This document shows positions 8,892-17,492 of a DNA stretch of 58,727 bases, one piece after another (the first letter of the stretch is position 1; each line of letters begins with the position of its first letter). A program made the translations under genes and the position numbers. This DNA is from Limnohabitans sp. Rim8 (GTDB lineage: Bacteria > Pseudomonadota > Gammaproteobacteria > Burkholderiales > Burkholderiaceae_C), in contig CAMDKK010000019.1 of assembly GCA_945901045.1 (NCBI GenBank), forward strand, positions 1 through 58,727, read 5' to 3'. Under the pieces are notes generated by a model that was not told the origin of the DNA, ran no database searches, and was given only the letters and a program-made list of their open reading frames with translations.

Positions 8892-10052
8892 ATGCAACAC
8901 GCTCCCGACGCCTACCAGGACATACGCGACGCCGTTCGCGACCTTTGCGCTCAGTTTCCTGACGAGTACCACCGCAATGTCGATCAAAAACGCGGCTATC
9001 CCGAAGAGTTTGTGGATGCTTTGACCAAGGCGGGCTGGATGGCCGCTCTGATTCCGCAGGCATACGGCGGTTCGGGACTGAGCATGGCCGAGGCCTCGGT
9101 CATCATGGAAGAGATCAACCGCTCGGGCGGCAACTCGGGTGCCTGCCACGGCCAGATGTACGTGATGAACTCCATCGTGCGCAGTGGCTCCGAGGCGCAG
9201 AAAAACACGCTGTTGCCCAAAATCGCCACGGGTGAATTGCGCATCCAGTCGATGGGCGTGACCGAGCCGACCACGGGCAGTGACACCACCAAGCTGAAAA
9301 CCACTGCCGTCAAAAAAGACGGCCGTTGGGTGATCAATGGTCAGAAGGTCTGGATCTCGCGCATCCAGCACAGCGACCTGATGATTTTGCTGGCGCGTAC
9401 CACGCCAGCTGACCAGGTCAAAAAACGCTCTGAAGGGCTGTCCTGCTTCCTCATTGATCTGAAGCAGGCCATTGGCAACGGCCTCACGGTGCGCCCGATC
9501 CTGAACATGGTCAACCACGAGACCAACGAGTTATTTTTTGACAACCTCGAAATTCCCGAAGACGCGCTGCTGGGCGAAGAGGGCAAGGGCTTCAAGACGC
9601 TGCTCGATGGGCTGAACGCTGAGCGCGTGTTGATCGCAGCCGAGTGCATTGGTGACGGCTACTGGTTCATCGACCGCGCCACCAAATATGCCAATGAGCG
9701 TGTCGTGTTCGGCCGCCCGATTGGCCAAAATCAAGGTGTGCAGTTCCCGATTGCAGACGCCTTCATCGAGCTCGAAGCCGCCAACCTCATGCGCTGGAAG
9801 GCCTGCGAAAAAATCGATACCATGCAAAATGCCGGAGCCGAAGCCAATATGGCCAAATACCTCGCGGCCAAGGCCAGCTGGGAAGCGGCCAACGTCTGCC
9901 TGCAAACCCACGGCGGTTTTGGTTTTGCGTGCGAGTACGACATCGAGCGCAAGTTCCGCGAGACGCGCCTGTACCAGGTGGCCCCCGTGTCGACCAACAT
10001 GATCTTCAGCTACGTGGCTGAGCACATACTTGGTTTGCCCCGCTCCTTTTAA
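8892..10052 (+). CDS. acyl-CoA dehydrogenase (divergent C-terminus)
   Basis: A 386-residue acyl-CoA dehydrogenase. It has the MGVTEPTTGSDTTKLK flavin loop, INGQKVWISRIQHSD, FDNLEIPED, RVVFGRPIGQNQGVQFPIAD and QTHGGFGFACEYDIERKFRE. The terminal region reads LYQVAPVSTNMIF and ends LPRSF, without the usual YEGT catalytic Glu. The protein encoded at 46688-47860 has the same VAPVS and LPKSY ending, so the two belong to one subfamily with a shared but unknown substrate type. I used the ATG at 8892; an in-frame TTG lies two codons upstream. No strong ribosome site precedes it. A 170-base gap with REP-like repeats follows. Confidence 0.92.
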   Translation: MQHAPDAYQDIRDAVRDLCAQFPDEYHRNVDQKRGYPEEFVDALTKAGWMAALIPQAYGGSGLSMAEASVIMEEINRSGGNSGACHGQMYVMNSIVRSGSEAQKNTLLPKIATGELRIQSMGVTEPTTGSDTTKLKTTAVKKDGRWVINGQKVWISRIQHSDLMILLARTTPADQVKKRSEGLSCFLIDLKQAIGNGLTVRPILNMVNHETNELFFDNLEIPEDALLGEEGKGFKTLLDGLNAERVLIAAECIGDGYWFIDRATKYANERVVFGRPIGQNQGVQFPIADAFIELEAANLMRWKACEKIDTMQNAGAEANMAKYLAAKASWEAANVCLQTHGGFGFACEYDIERKFRETRLYQVAPVSTNMIFSYVAEHILGLPRSF

Positions 10053-10100
10053 AAAGCCTGTAGCCGCTGATGATTCATGCCGCGATGTTCAGCCCCCGCC

Positions 10101-10153
10101 TTGTAGCAGCTTTCGCTGCAAGCGATATTTGTAGGTGCTTGCCCTGTAAGCGA
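10101..10153 (+). repeat. two tandem 25-bp REP-like units
   Basis: Two copies of a 25-base unit lie at 10101-10125 and 10129-10153. Both begin TTGTAG, share GCTT and CTG in the middle, and end AAGCGA; about 19-20 of 25 bases agree, with a 28-base period. The first copy folds as GCAGC-TTTC-GCTGC. The GTAG head and imperfect palindrome resemble bacterial REP sequences, which are mobilised by REP-associated tyrosine transposases and sit in intergenic space. They could stabilise upstream mRNA or attenuate transcription into the CoA-transferase gene. Confidence 0.55.
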
Positions 10154-10178
10154 CATCCCCGCAGCCCCTCAACGCCCC

Positions 10179-10200
10179 TTCGCCAGCAAGGCTGGCGCCA
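10179..10200 (-). repeat. inverted REP-like hairpin
   Basis: A perfect hairpin, CGCCAGC-AAG-GCTGGCG, lies at 10181-10197. Read on the minus strand it gives GGCGCCAGCCTTGCTGGCGA, very like the core of REP elements common in pseudomonads and relatives. It lies 26 bases after the two + oriented units, so the cluster has the direct/inverted layout of a BIME-type element. Confidence 0.5.
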
Positions 10201-10222
10201 ACAGATCTCTTGAGGTGAAGCC

Positions 10223-11404
10223 ATGACAAGACCCTTGGACGGTATCACCGTCGTTTCGCTTGAACACGCGATTGCTGCGCCGTTCTGTACCCGACAGCTG
10301 GCCGACCTGGGCGCACGCGTGATCAAGGTCGAGCGACCCGGTGCAGGCGACTTTGCCCGAGCCTACGACACGCGTGTGCGCGGCCAAGCCTCGCATTTTG
10401 TGTGGACCAACCGCTCCAAGGAAAGCCTGACGCTTGACCTCAAGCAGCCCAACGCCCTGGCGGTGTTACGCGACCTGCTCAAAGACGCCGACGTGCTGGT
10501 GCAAAACCTGGCGCCCGGCGCGGCGGCCCGCATGGGCTTGTCGTTCGATGCGCTCAGCCCCACACACCCTGAGCTTATTGTTTGCGACATTTCCGGCTAT
10601 GGCGAAGACGGGCCATACCGTGACAAGAAAGCCTATGACCTGTTGATTCAGAGCGAAGCGGGCCTGCTGTCTATCACTGGCACGCCCGATGCGCCGTCCA
10701 AAGCCGGTAATTCGATGGCCGACATTGCCGCTGGTATGTACGCTTACAGCAACATCCTTTCAGCGCTGCTCTTGCGCGGCAAAACAGGGCAGGGCAGTCA
10801 CATTGATGTGTCCATGCTTGAGGCCTTGGGCGAGTGGATGAGTTATCCGCTTTACTACGCTTTTGAAGGTGCCCCCCCGCCGCCAAGAACGGCCGCTTCG
10901 CATGCGAGCATCTACCCGTACGGCCCATTTGTTGCAGGTGATGGCGGCACGGTGATGTTGGGTTTGCAAAACGAACGCGAGTGGAAGGTGTTTTGCGAAG
11001 TGGTACTGCGTGATGGATCGCTGGCCACCGATGCCCGTTTCAACACCAATGATTTGCGCAACACCCATCGCGCTGAACTGCTTCAACTTATAGTGGGCAT
11101 GTTCGCCAACATGAGTACGGCTGAAGTAGAAGCCAGGCTTGATGAAGCACAAATCGCCAACGCCCGCATGAATGACATGGCCGGTGTCTGGGCGCACCCG
11201 CAACTCAAGGCCCGCCAGCGCTGGCAGACCGTGGGCTCGCCCGCGGGCGATATTCCTGCCTTGCTGCCTCCTGGCCGCAACAGCCATTACGACTACCGCA
11301 TGGACGCCGTGCCCGCTGTGGGCGAGCACACCGAAGCGATCTTGCACGAACTGGGTTTGGACGAATTGGCCGTGAAGGCCTTGCGCAAGACCCAAGCCAT
11401 TTAA
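10223..11404 (+). CDS. family III (CaiB/BaiF) CoA-transferase
   Basis: A 393-residue CoA-transferase of the CaiB/BaiF (formyl-CoA transferase) family. The N-terminal CoA-binding region contains VVSLEHAIAAPFCTRQLADLGARVIKVERPG-type sequence, and WTNRSKESLTLDLK follows. The expected catalytic Asp lies in NSMADIAAGMYAY near residue 172. It would move CoA from a donor thioester to a carboxylic acid without ATP, giving the cluster a second activation route beside the CoA ligase. A GAGGTGAAG ribosome site precedes the ATG, and the next gene follows after 14 bases, so these two form a sub-operon downstream of the REP cluster. Confidence 0.93.
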   Translation: MTRPLDGITVVSLEHAIAAPFCTRQLADLGARVIKVERPGAGDFARAYDTRVRGQASHFVWTNRSKESLTLDLKQPNALAVLRDLLKDADVLVQNLAPGAAARMGLSFDALSPTHPELIVCDISGYGEDGPYRDKKAYDLLIQSEAGLLSITGTPDAPSKAGNSMADIAAGMYAYSNILSALLLRGKTGQGSHIDVSMLEALGEWMSYPLYYAFEGAPPPPRTAASHASIYPYGPFVAGDGGTVMLGLQNEREWKVFCEVVLRDGSLATDARFNTNDLRNTHRAELLQLIVGMFANMSTAEVEARLDEAQIANARMNDMAGVWAHPQLKARQRWQTVGSPAGDIPALLPPGRNSHYDYRMDAVPAVGEHTEAILHELGLDELAVKALRKTQAI

Positions 11405-11418
11405 AAGGAGATGCACTC

Positions 11419-12798
11419 ATGACCACCGACACCACATACACCGCACAGTTAGCCACTTTTGCAGCAGAGTTGAGATTTGAGGACATTCCTGAGCCGGTGG
11501 TTCGCAAGATCGAAGACCTGCTGGTGGACTGGTTCGGCTCAGCGGTGGCCGGTCATGGTTCGCGACCTGTGGAGAGCATGGGTCGTTTTGCACGAAGCAT
11601 GGGTCCTGCTGAGGGTCCTTCCGAGGTGCTCATCAATGGCACAGGCACCTCGCCTTTTCTGGCGGCCATGGTCAATGCGGCAGCATCACACGTCGCCGAG
11701 CAGGACGATGTGCATAACGGCGCGGTCTTCCACCCCGCCACGGTGGTTTTCTCGCCCGCTGTGGCAGTTGCTCAGGCGCTGGGTGCCAGCGGTAAACAGT
11801 TGCTGGCGGCCTCAGTGGTGGGTTACGAAGTGGGCATTCGTGTGGGTGAATTTTTGGGTCGCTCGCATTACCGCGTCTTCCACACCACGGGCACGGCGGG
11901 CACCCTGGCAGCGGCGGCGGCTGTTGGACATTTGCTGGGCCTGAACCCACATCAGATGCAGCACGCCTTGGGCTCTGCCGGCACCCAATCGGCCGGCCTT
12001 TGGGAATTTTTGCGCACAGGCGCTGACAGCAAGCAGCTGCATACAGCCCATGCGGCAGGCGCTGGCCTGATGTCGGCTTATCTGGCCAAGGATGGTTTCA
12101 CCGGTGCGGCTGATATTTTAGAGGGACCGCAGGGCATGGCCGCAGGCATGTCGAGTGACGCCGATCCGGCACGCTTGATCGATGGCCTGGGCACGCGATG
12201 GGCCACTTCAGAAACCTCGTTCAAATACCACGCCAGCTGCCGCCATACCCATCCCGCGGCGGATGCGCTGCTGCATGTGATGCAGTCGCACGGGCTCACC
12301 CATGGCGATCTGGCGAAGGTGGTGACGCATGTTCACCAAGGCGCGATCGACGTGTTGGGACCGGTGGTTCGACCCACAACGGTACACCAGAGCAAATTTT
12401 CCATGGGCACCGTTTTGGCCATGGTGGCGCAGTTCGGACACGCAGGTTTGCGAGAGTTTGATGCGAACTTCCAGAGTGAAGCCACAATGCTCGTGCGCGA
12501 TAAAGTTGTGATGGTGCTTGACGCCGAAGTCGACAGTGCCTACCCCAAGCGCTGGATTGGCAAAGTCACCGTCACCACGAACGATGGCCGCGTGTTGCAT
12601 GGCCGGGTAGATGAACCCAAGGGCGACCCTGGCAACACGCTTTCGCGCCAAGAAATCACCGACAAGGCACTGAACCTGGCCGCTTACAGTGGCGGTGCCA
12701 ACCCGACGCAGATGCTTGAGTCTGTGAATGCGCTATGGCAAGTTGCTGATTGGCCTCTGGTCGGTCCTTTGTTGACACCCCAATTGCATGTGGCTTAA
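11419..12798 (+). CDS. MmgE/PrpD family protein
   Basis: A 459-residue member of the MmgE/PrpD family, whose characterised members include 2-methylcitrate dehydratase and cis-aconitate decarboxylase. Visible features are the N-terminal LLVDWFGSAVAG, AASHVAEQDDVHNGAVFHPATVV near residue 95, HTTGTAGTLAAAAAVGHLLGL, and KYHASCRHTHPAADALL in the C-terminal lid domain. A AAAGGAG ribosome site precedes the ATG. Next to a CoA-transferase and a mesaconyl-CoA-hydratase-like protein it could dehydrate, isomerise or decarboxylate a branched polycarboxylate. It is the last gene of the first catabolic cluster. A paralogue of the same family lies at 30882-32213. Confidence 0.92.
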   Translation: MTTDTTYTAQLATFAAELRFEDIPEPVVRKIEDLLVDWFGSAVAGHGSRPVESMGRFARSMGPAEGPSEVLINGTGTSPFLAAMVNAAASHVAEQDDVHNGAVFHPATVVFSPAVAVAQALGASGKQLLAASVVGYEVGIRVGEFLGRSHYRVFHTTGTAGTLAAAAAVGHLLGLNPHQMQHALGSAGTQSAGLWEFLRTGADSKQLHTAHAAGAGLMSAYLAKDGFTGAADILEGPQGMAAGMSSDADPARLIDGLGTRWATSETSFKYHASCRHTHPAADALLHVMQSHGLTHGDLAKVVTHVHQGAIDVLGPVVRPTTVHQSKFSMGTVLAMVAQFGHAGLREFDANFQSEATMLVRDKVVMVLDAEVDSAYPKRWIGKVTVTTNDGRVLHGRVDEPKGDPGNTLSRQEITDKALNLAAYSGGANPTQMLESVNALWQVADWPLVGPLLTPQLHVA

Positions 12799-12891
12799 GT
12801 CAACAGTGAGTAACTTTCGATTAGGCTCGGAAATTGCTGGGATAGGGGGTATAGTCGACTTTCCGACCCCCCAATTGATCCATTTTTAGCA

Positions 12892-13113
12892 ATGAAATCG
12901 CTCCTTGATTTATTCAATACTGTAGATTCTGAATCTATACTATTAGTAGACAAAATTCCTGAAAATAAAGAAGAATTTCATTATGAAGAAGAAAGATTTG
13001 ATCTTCGTAAACTGAAAATGATCAAAGATGCAATTCATGAATTTGGCTATCCCATGAGCATGCGCAAGATTGATCTGAGCGTACTTTCAAATGACGCCAT
13101 CTGCACCTTGTGA
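12892..13113 (+). CDS. small AT-rich hypothetical protein
   Basis: A 73-residue ORF with markedly lower GC than its surroundings, especially in the first 50 codons. The product is highly charged and probably soluble, with an acidic-basic segment (KENKEEFHYEEERFDLRKLK-like) in the middle. I recognise no domain. It sits 93 bases after the PrpD gene, past the end of the catabolic cluster. The composition suggests recent acquisition or a weakly selected ORF; no clear ribosome site is visible. Confidence 0.4.
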   Translation: MKSLLDLFNTVDSESILLVDKIPENKEEFHYEEERFDLRKLKMIKDAIHEFGYPMSMRKIDLSVLSNDAICTL

Positions 13114-13332
13114 GCCAACAAGTGCACTAAATTACAAAGTCAATTTAGCCTGAATCCTTGGCCATAATTAAATCAGTAAATTTTTCTCCAACTGCCCCAA
13201 GGTATTGGGTTTGATTTGACTTGGATTCAAATTGCAAACCCAGGGGTCAGGGGCTGGTTGTGTGCATCCTGTTCGTCTTGCTACTATCGGCCAACGGAAT
13301 ACGGGAGTTGCAGCAACTTATCGGAGGTGCAT

Positions 13333-13797
13333 ATGATTTACAAGGAACGCATGACTGCAAAGATGGAGGGCGACTTTGTCGTGTTCCTGATTGGTATGCG
13401 CATCAATAAACCCCTGATGGTCCATAAGATTGTCCCTGTTTTTGCGGCAATGCCCAAAATGCTCAAAGAGTTATATAAACAACCTGAGCTTGGTTTTATT
13501 CACCACGAAATGTGGTTTTCTAGAACCATCATTCTGCTCCAGTACTGGAGGTCCATCGAGCAACTGCTTGACTACGCTAAGCGCAAAGATTCAGCGCATT
13601 TGCCGGCTTGGAAGGCATTCAATAATGCCATTGGAACAGACGGCACCGTTGGCATATGGCATGAAACCTACAAAGCCGGTACGGGCACTTATGAAAATGT
13701 TTATGTCAACATGCCTGCGTTTGGTTTGGGCAAGGCAGCAGCATTGGTTGAAGCCAAGGGAGATCTTAAATCTGCAAAAGATCGACTGAAATTGTGA
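13333..13797 (+). CDS. DUF4188 family protein
   Basis: A 154-residue protein with the family pattern GDFVVFLIGMRINKP, followed by PVFAAMPKMLKEL, the MWFSRTIILLQYWRS segment and a C-terminal GTYENVYVNMPAFGLGKA. This matches DUF4188, related to heme-containing aldoxime-dehydratase or monooxygenase-like ferredoxin-fold proteins. The function is unknown. I chose the ATG at 13333 because a GGAGGT ribosome site lies 7 bases upstream; a longer in-frame reading has no such site and a composition unlike a protein. The 219 bases before it hold nothing recognisable. Confidence 0.8.
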   Translation: MIYKERMTAKMEGDFVVFLIGMRINKPLMVHKIVPVFAAMPKMLKELYKQPELGFIHHEMWFSRTIILLQYWRSIEQLLDYAKRKDSAHLPAWKAFNNAIGTDGTVGIWHETYKAGTGTYENVYVNMPAFGLGKAAALVEAKGDLKSAKDRLKL

Positions 13798-13858
13798 GAC
13801 TCATTTAACGGGCATTTTTCGAATGTAGTATGTCATCCAGAGTTTCAAGTAAACCAAA

Positions 13859-14278
13859 ATGATGATCAAAGCCCTTGCACTGGTATCGACGGTACTTCTA
13901 CTGATGACACTGGGATTTTCCGTATTGGGTACAACGCCGCTGTTGGTGCTCAAGCATGTTCAACCGATGGATTCACGCGTTATCAGGCAAGTATTTCATT
14001 ACTGTTACCGCTTGATAGCAGTTGTGGCTATTGCGGCCTGTATTGGTAATGCCTTGGTGGACCGCCAGGATGTGTCTTTTTGCGCTGGCGCAATAGCGAT
14101 TTTAGAACTGGCCTTGCATCACTGGATTCTGATACGCATGGATGCTTTGCGTGTCACCATGCATGACGGTGATGCCCAAGCCGTGAGCAACTTTCGGCAA
14201 CTGCACGCCATCGGTGTCTTCATGAATATTGCACTTTTTTCTGTCGCGATATGGGCCATCACCCAAATCAAACCTTAG
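13859..14278 (+). CDS. small four-helix membrane protein, unknown function
   Basis: A 139-residue protein with four predicted transmembrane helices, roughly residues 4-25, 48-65, 74-95 and 118-136, joined by short loops. No catalytic motif is seen. It lies 61 bases after the DUF4188 gene and may be co-transcribed with it. Two adjacent ATG codons (13859 and 13862) could start it. Its TAG stop at 14276-14278 shares bases with the TAA stop of the convergent biotin carboxylase gene, so the two transcripts meet with no spacer. Confidence 0.65.
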   Translation: MMIKALALVSTVLLLMTLGFSVLGTTPLLVLKHVQPMDSRVIRQVFHYCYRLIAVVAIAACIGNALVDRQDVSFCAGAIAILELALHHWILIRMDALRVTMHDGDAQAVSNFRQLHAIGVFMNIALFSVAIWAITQIKP

Positions 14279-16287
14279 ACCTGTACCGCTTCGATGTGTA
14301 TCAGCACGGCACCTTTCAGTGTTTGTCCGCCCGCTTGCACTTGCAAGCCGTTCACCACGCCGTCGAATGGTGCTGTCAAGGTGTGTTCCATTTTCATGGC
14401 TTCCAGGACCAATAAGGTATCGCCTGCTTTGACGGCTTGTCCATTCGTGACTGCCACTTTCAAAACACGTGAGGTCAAGGGCGCGCGGACTTGGCCGCTG
14501 TGTAACTGTGTAGCTTGAAGTTGGTGTCGACTCGGCGTGTTAAAAGTCCATGCCCGCCCAGCGCAAAAAATCTCCAAGCCGGATGGCGTGATCGCAAGGC
14601 ACAACTGCTCGCGCAGGCCGTTGCATTCGAGTGTCAGTTCGCCTTGCGCATCCATCCATTGCACATGACTGAAAATGCAGGTGTCTGTCTGCGAGTCTTC
14701 CGTGCATTGAACTTGCCATGCGTCACCTTGGGCCGAGATGCGGTAACGCCACAGGCGCTCACCCCATTGCAACAGACCCAGGGCGTCACCCTGGGACAAA
14801 GCGCTGGCGCGTACCTCACGCAAACCATTCACAGGAAAACCCGACACCTGCGCTGCCCATGCGGCCATGGCCACAGTGAGTGGGGTTGGCGCAGGCGAAC
14901 TTGGTTGCAAGCCCAGGCGATCGGCCACAAATCCGGTGTGCACGTCTTGGCCTAGCGCAAATACCGAATCGGCCAAGCAGTCGGTCAAAAAACCCTGGTT
15001 GCTGGGCAAACCCAGCAGCACGCAGTGGCGCATGGCCAAGTGCAGTTTGCGCAGTGCCTCTTCGCGATCGCTTCCGTGGGCCACAATTTTGGCCACCATC
15101 GAGTCGTAATGGGGACTGACTTCACCGCCTTCACGCAGAGCGCTTTCAATGCGCACATCGTGCGCTACAGGGGGGCGCCATCTCAGCACCGGACCGGTTT
15201 GCGGCAAGAAGCCTGCAGGCACGTCTTCGGCCGTCAGCCGCACTTCAATGGCATGGCCTTGAAATTCAATCTGGGATTGTTGCCAGGGCAAAACCTGGCC
15301 TGCGGCGACGCGCAATTGCCATTCGACCAGGTCCAGCCCGGTGATTGCTTCGGTGACGGCGTGTTCGACCTGCAGCCGAGTGTTCATTTCCATGAAGTAA
15401 AACTGTCCATCGGTGCCGAGTAAAAACTCCATGGTTCCCGCGCCAATGTAGCCCATGGCGCTTGCGCTGTGCACGGCCACCTGGCCCATGCGTTCACGCA
15501 ACGCGGCAGTGACAACAGGCGACGGCGCTTCTTCGATCAGCTTTTGGTGACGCCGCTGCACCGAGCAGTCTCGCTCTCCCAAATGCACCACATGCCCTTG
15601 GCTGTCGGCCAATAACTGAATTTCGATGTGCCTGGGGTGGATGAGGGCGCGCTCCAGAATCAATTCGTCCGAGCCAAAAGCGGTGCGGGCTTCTGAACGG
15701 GCCGAGGCCAGCACAGCAGGCAAGGCCTCGGGCGTTTCCACCTGCCGCATACCCCGCCCGCCACCGCCAGCAGCGGCTTTGCACATGATGGGAAAGCCAA
15801 TCCGATGGGCTTCGCGCACAAAGGTTTCGTCGCTTTGGTCTTCGACTGTGTTTTGGCCTTCGTAGCCGGGGATACAGGGCATGCCCCAACTTTGCATCAG
15901 TCGTTTAGCGCCGGCCTTGTTACCCATGGCGCGGATGTTCTCGCCTGAAGGCCCAATAAACACGAGTCCGGCCGCATCTACGGCGTCGGCAAAGGTGTAG
16001 TTCTCGGATAAGAAACCATAGCCCGGATGGATGGCGTCAGCACCGGCTTGACGCGCTGCTTTCAGGATCGCTTCAATGTTCAGGTAAGACTGCGCAGGTT
16101 CGGCTGGGCCTATGCACACGGCGCGGTCAGCGGCTTGCACATGGGGGCTGTTCCGGTCGGCTTCGGAATACACGGCCACTGAAGCGTAGCCCAGACGGCG
16201 CACAGTGCGGAATATACGCAGGGCGATTTCACCCCGGTTGGCCACCAGTACGGTGTGAAAGGGACGGATGATTTTGGCTGTTTGCAT
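14275..16287 (-). CDS. biotin carboxylase/BCCP alpha subunit of acyl-CoA carboxylase (AtuF/MccA-like)
   Basis: A 670-residue alpha subunit. Domains in order: biotin carboxylase N-domain (VANRGEIALRIFRT from about residue 12), ATP-grasp with the glycine loop AAGGGGRGMR near 165, EMNTRLQVEHAVTE near 290, BC C-domain, a linker BT domain, and a C-terminal biotinyl domain with the biotin-accepting Lys in LEAMKMEHT about 35 residues from the end. It carboxylates biotin with ATP and bicarbonate. The partner carboxyltransferase and an AtuD-like dehydrogenase lie upstream in the same operon, pointing to geranyl-CoA or 3-methylcrotonyl-CoA as acceptor. I used the ATG at 16287, which leaves a 10-base gap to the upstream gene. 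Confidence 0.93.
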   Translation of the reverse strand: MQTAKIIRPFHTVLVANRGEIALRIFRTVRRLGYASVAVYSEADRNSPHVQAADRAVCIGPAEPAQSYLNIEAILKAARQAGADAIHPGYGFLSENYTFADAVDAAGLVFIGPSGENIRAMGNKAGAKRLMQSWGMPCIPGYEGQNTVEDQSDETFVREAHRIGFPIMCKAAAGGGGRGMRQVETPEALPAVLASARSEARTAFGSDELILERALIHPRHIEIQLLADSQGHVVHLGERDCSVQRRHQKLIEEAPSPVVTAALRERMGQVAVHSASAMGYIGAGTMEFLLGTDGQFYFMEMNTRLQVEHAVTEAITGLDLVEWQLRVAAGQVLPWQQSQIEFQGHAIEVRLTAEDVPAGFLPQTGPVLRWRPPVAHDVRIESALREGGEVSPHYDSMVAKIVAHGSDREEALRKLHLAMRHCVLLGLPSNQGFLTDCLADSVFALGQDVHTGFVADRLGLQPSSPAPTPLTVAMAAWAAQVSGFPVNGLREVRASALSQGDALGLLQWGERLWRYRISAQGDAWQVQCTEDSQTDTCIFSHVQWMDAQGELTLECNGLREQLCLAITPSGLEIFCAGRAWTFNTPSRHQLQATQLHSGQVRAPLTSRVLKVAVTNGQAVKAGDTLLVLEAMKMEHTLTAPFDGVVNGLQVQAGGQTLKGAVLIHIEAVQV

Positions 16288-16297
16288 GTCGTTTTCT

Positions 16298-17464
16298 TTA
16301 CGCCTTAGCATCCATCAGGCCCATCTTGCGGGCAATGACCATCAGCATCACCTCGTCGGCGCCACCGCCGATCGAGCCGAGCCGGTAGTCGCGGTAGGCG
16401 CGTGAGACGCGGTTGTCCCAGGTGTAGCCCATGCCGCCCTGGAACTGCATGCACCAGTCGGCCACGTCTCGGCCCAAGCGCCCGGCCTTGAGCTTGGCCA
16501 TCGAGGCCAGCTCGGTTACATCTTGGCCCTGCACATAGGCGTGGGTGGCCATGTAAATCAGGCCACGCAAGGCTTCGATTTCAGTTTTCAACTCGGCCAA
16601 TTTGTACTGGATGAACTGGTTGTCCAGCAGCGGTTTGCCAAAGGCCACGCGCTGGCGCAGGTAGGTGGCGGTTTCTTCGATCAGCTCGATGCTGGCCAGG
16701 CGGCGTGCTGCGCCGTCCAGACGCTCTTCCTGAAACTGCTTCATCTGGTAGATAAAACCCATGCCTTCTTCGCCAATGCGGTGGCGCACGGGCACGCGCA
16801 CATCGTCAAAAAAGATCTGCGCGGTGTCCGAGCTCCACATGCCGAACTTCTTGATTTTCTGCACCTCCACGCCCTTGGCACGGCGGCCTGCCGCGTCTTT
16901 GAGCGGCACGATGATGAGCGACTTGTTCTTGTGCGAGGGACCGTCCGAGGTGTTGCACAGCAGGCAGATCCAGTCGGCCTGGGTGCCGTTGGTGATCCAC
17001 ATTTTGGAGCCTTTGATGACATAGTCGTCGCCGTCGCGTCGGGCGCGGGTTTTGAGCGAAGACACATCCGAGCCCGCGCCTTCCTCGCTCACGCCGATGC
17101 TGGCAACCACCTCGCCCGCGATGGCCGGTGCCAAGAATTCGCGTTTAAGTTCGTCCGAGCCAAAGTTGGCCAGTGCCGGTGTGGCCATGTTGGACTGCAC
17201 ACCAATGCCCATGCCCACACCCTGCGCCTTGACGTGGCCAATGGCTTCGGCGGCCGCCAGTGCGTAGCTGAAGTCCAGGCCCATGCCGCCATAGGCCTCG
17301 GGTTTGGTGATGCCCAGAAAACCGAGCTGCCCCATCTTGCGAAAGAGTTCGTGCGCGGGAAAGATTTCTGCAGCCTCCCATTCGTCCACAAAGGGGTCGA
17401 TTTCGGCGCTGATGAAGCGGCGAATACTGGCCATCAGTTCGTGGTGTTCGGCGGTGTAGATCAT
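16298..17464 (-). CDS. acyl-CoA dehydrogenase, citronellyl-CoA dehydrogenase (AtuD)-like
   Basis: A 388-residue acyl-CoA dehydrogenase. The N-terminal DEWEAAEIFPAHELFRKMG and GITKPEAYGGMGLDFSYALA, the flavin loop GVSEEGAGSDVSSLK, ITNGTQADWICLLCNTSDG, and the C-terminal SIGGGADEVMLMVIARKMG strongly recall AtuD of the Pseudomonas acyclic terpene pathway (recollection of the family, not an alignment). AtuD oxidises citronellyl-CoA to geranyl-CoA. Placement between a CoA-carboxylase beta and alpha gene fits the atuC-atuD-atuF order. An isovaleryl-CoA-type role in leucine breakdown is the alternative. The ATG at 17464 gives the usual family length; a longer in-frame start would overlap the upstream gene. 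Confidence 0.9.
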   Translation of the reverse strand: MIYTAEHHELMASIRRFISAEIDPFVDEWEAAEIFPAHELFRKMGQLGFLGITKPEAYGGMGLDFSYALAAAEAIGHVKAQGVGMGIGVQSNMATPALANFGSDELKREFLAPAIAGEVVASIGVSEEGAGSDVSSLKTRARRDGDDYVIKGSKMWITNGTQADWICLLCNTSDGPSHKNKSLIIVPLKDAAGRRAKGVEVQKIKKFGMWSSDTAQIFFDDVRVPVRHRIGEEGMGFIYQMKQFQEERLDGAARRLASIELIEETATYLRQRVAFGKPLLDNQFIQYKLAELKTEIEALRGLIYMATHAYVQGQDVTELASMAKLKAGRLGRDVADWCMQFQGGMGYTWDNRVSRAYRDYRLGSIGGGADEVMLMVIARKMGLMDAKA

Positions 17465-17492
17465 GGCAAGGCTTTCAGAAAATGTGCGGTAT

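Noticed and set aside
12799-12891. Possible promoter before the small AT-rich ORF (GGTATAGT-like -10)
   Set aside because: No matching -35 at 16-18 bases and the spacing to the start is unremarkable.
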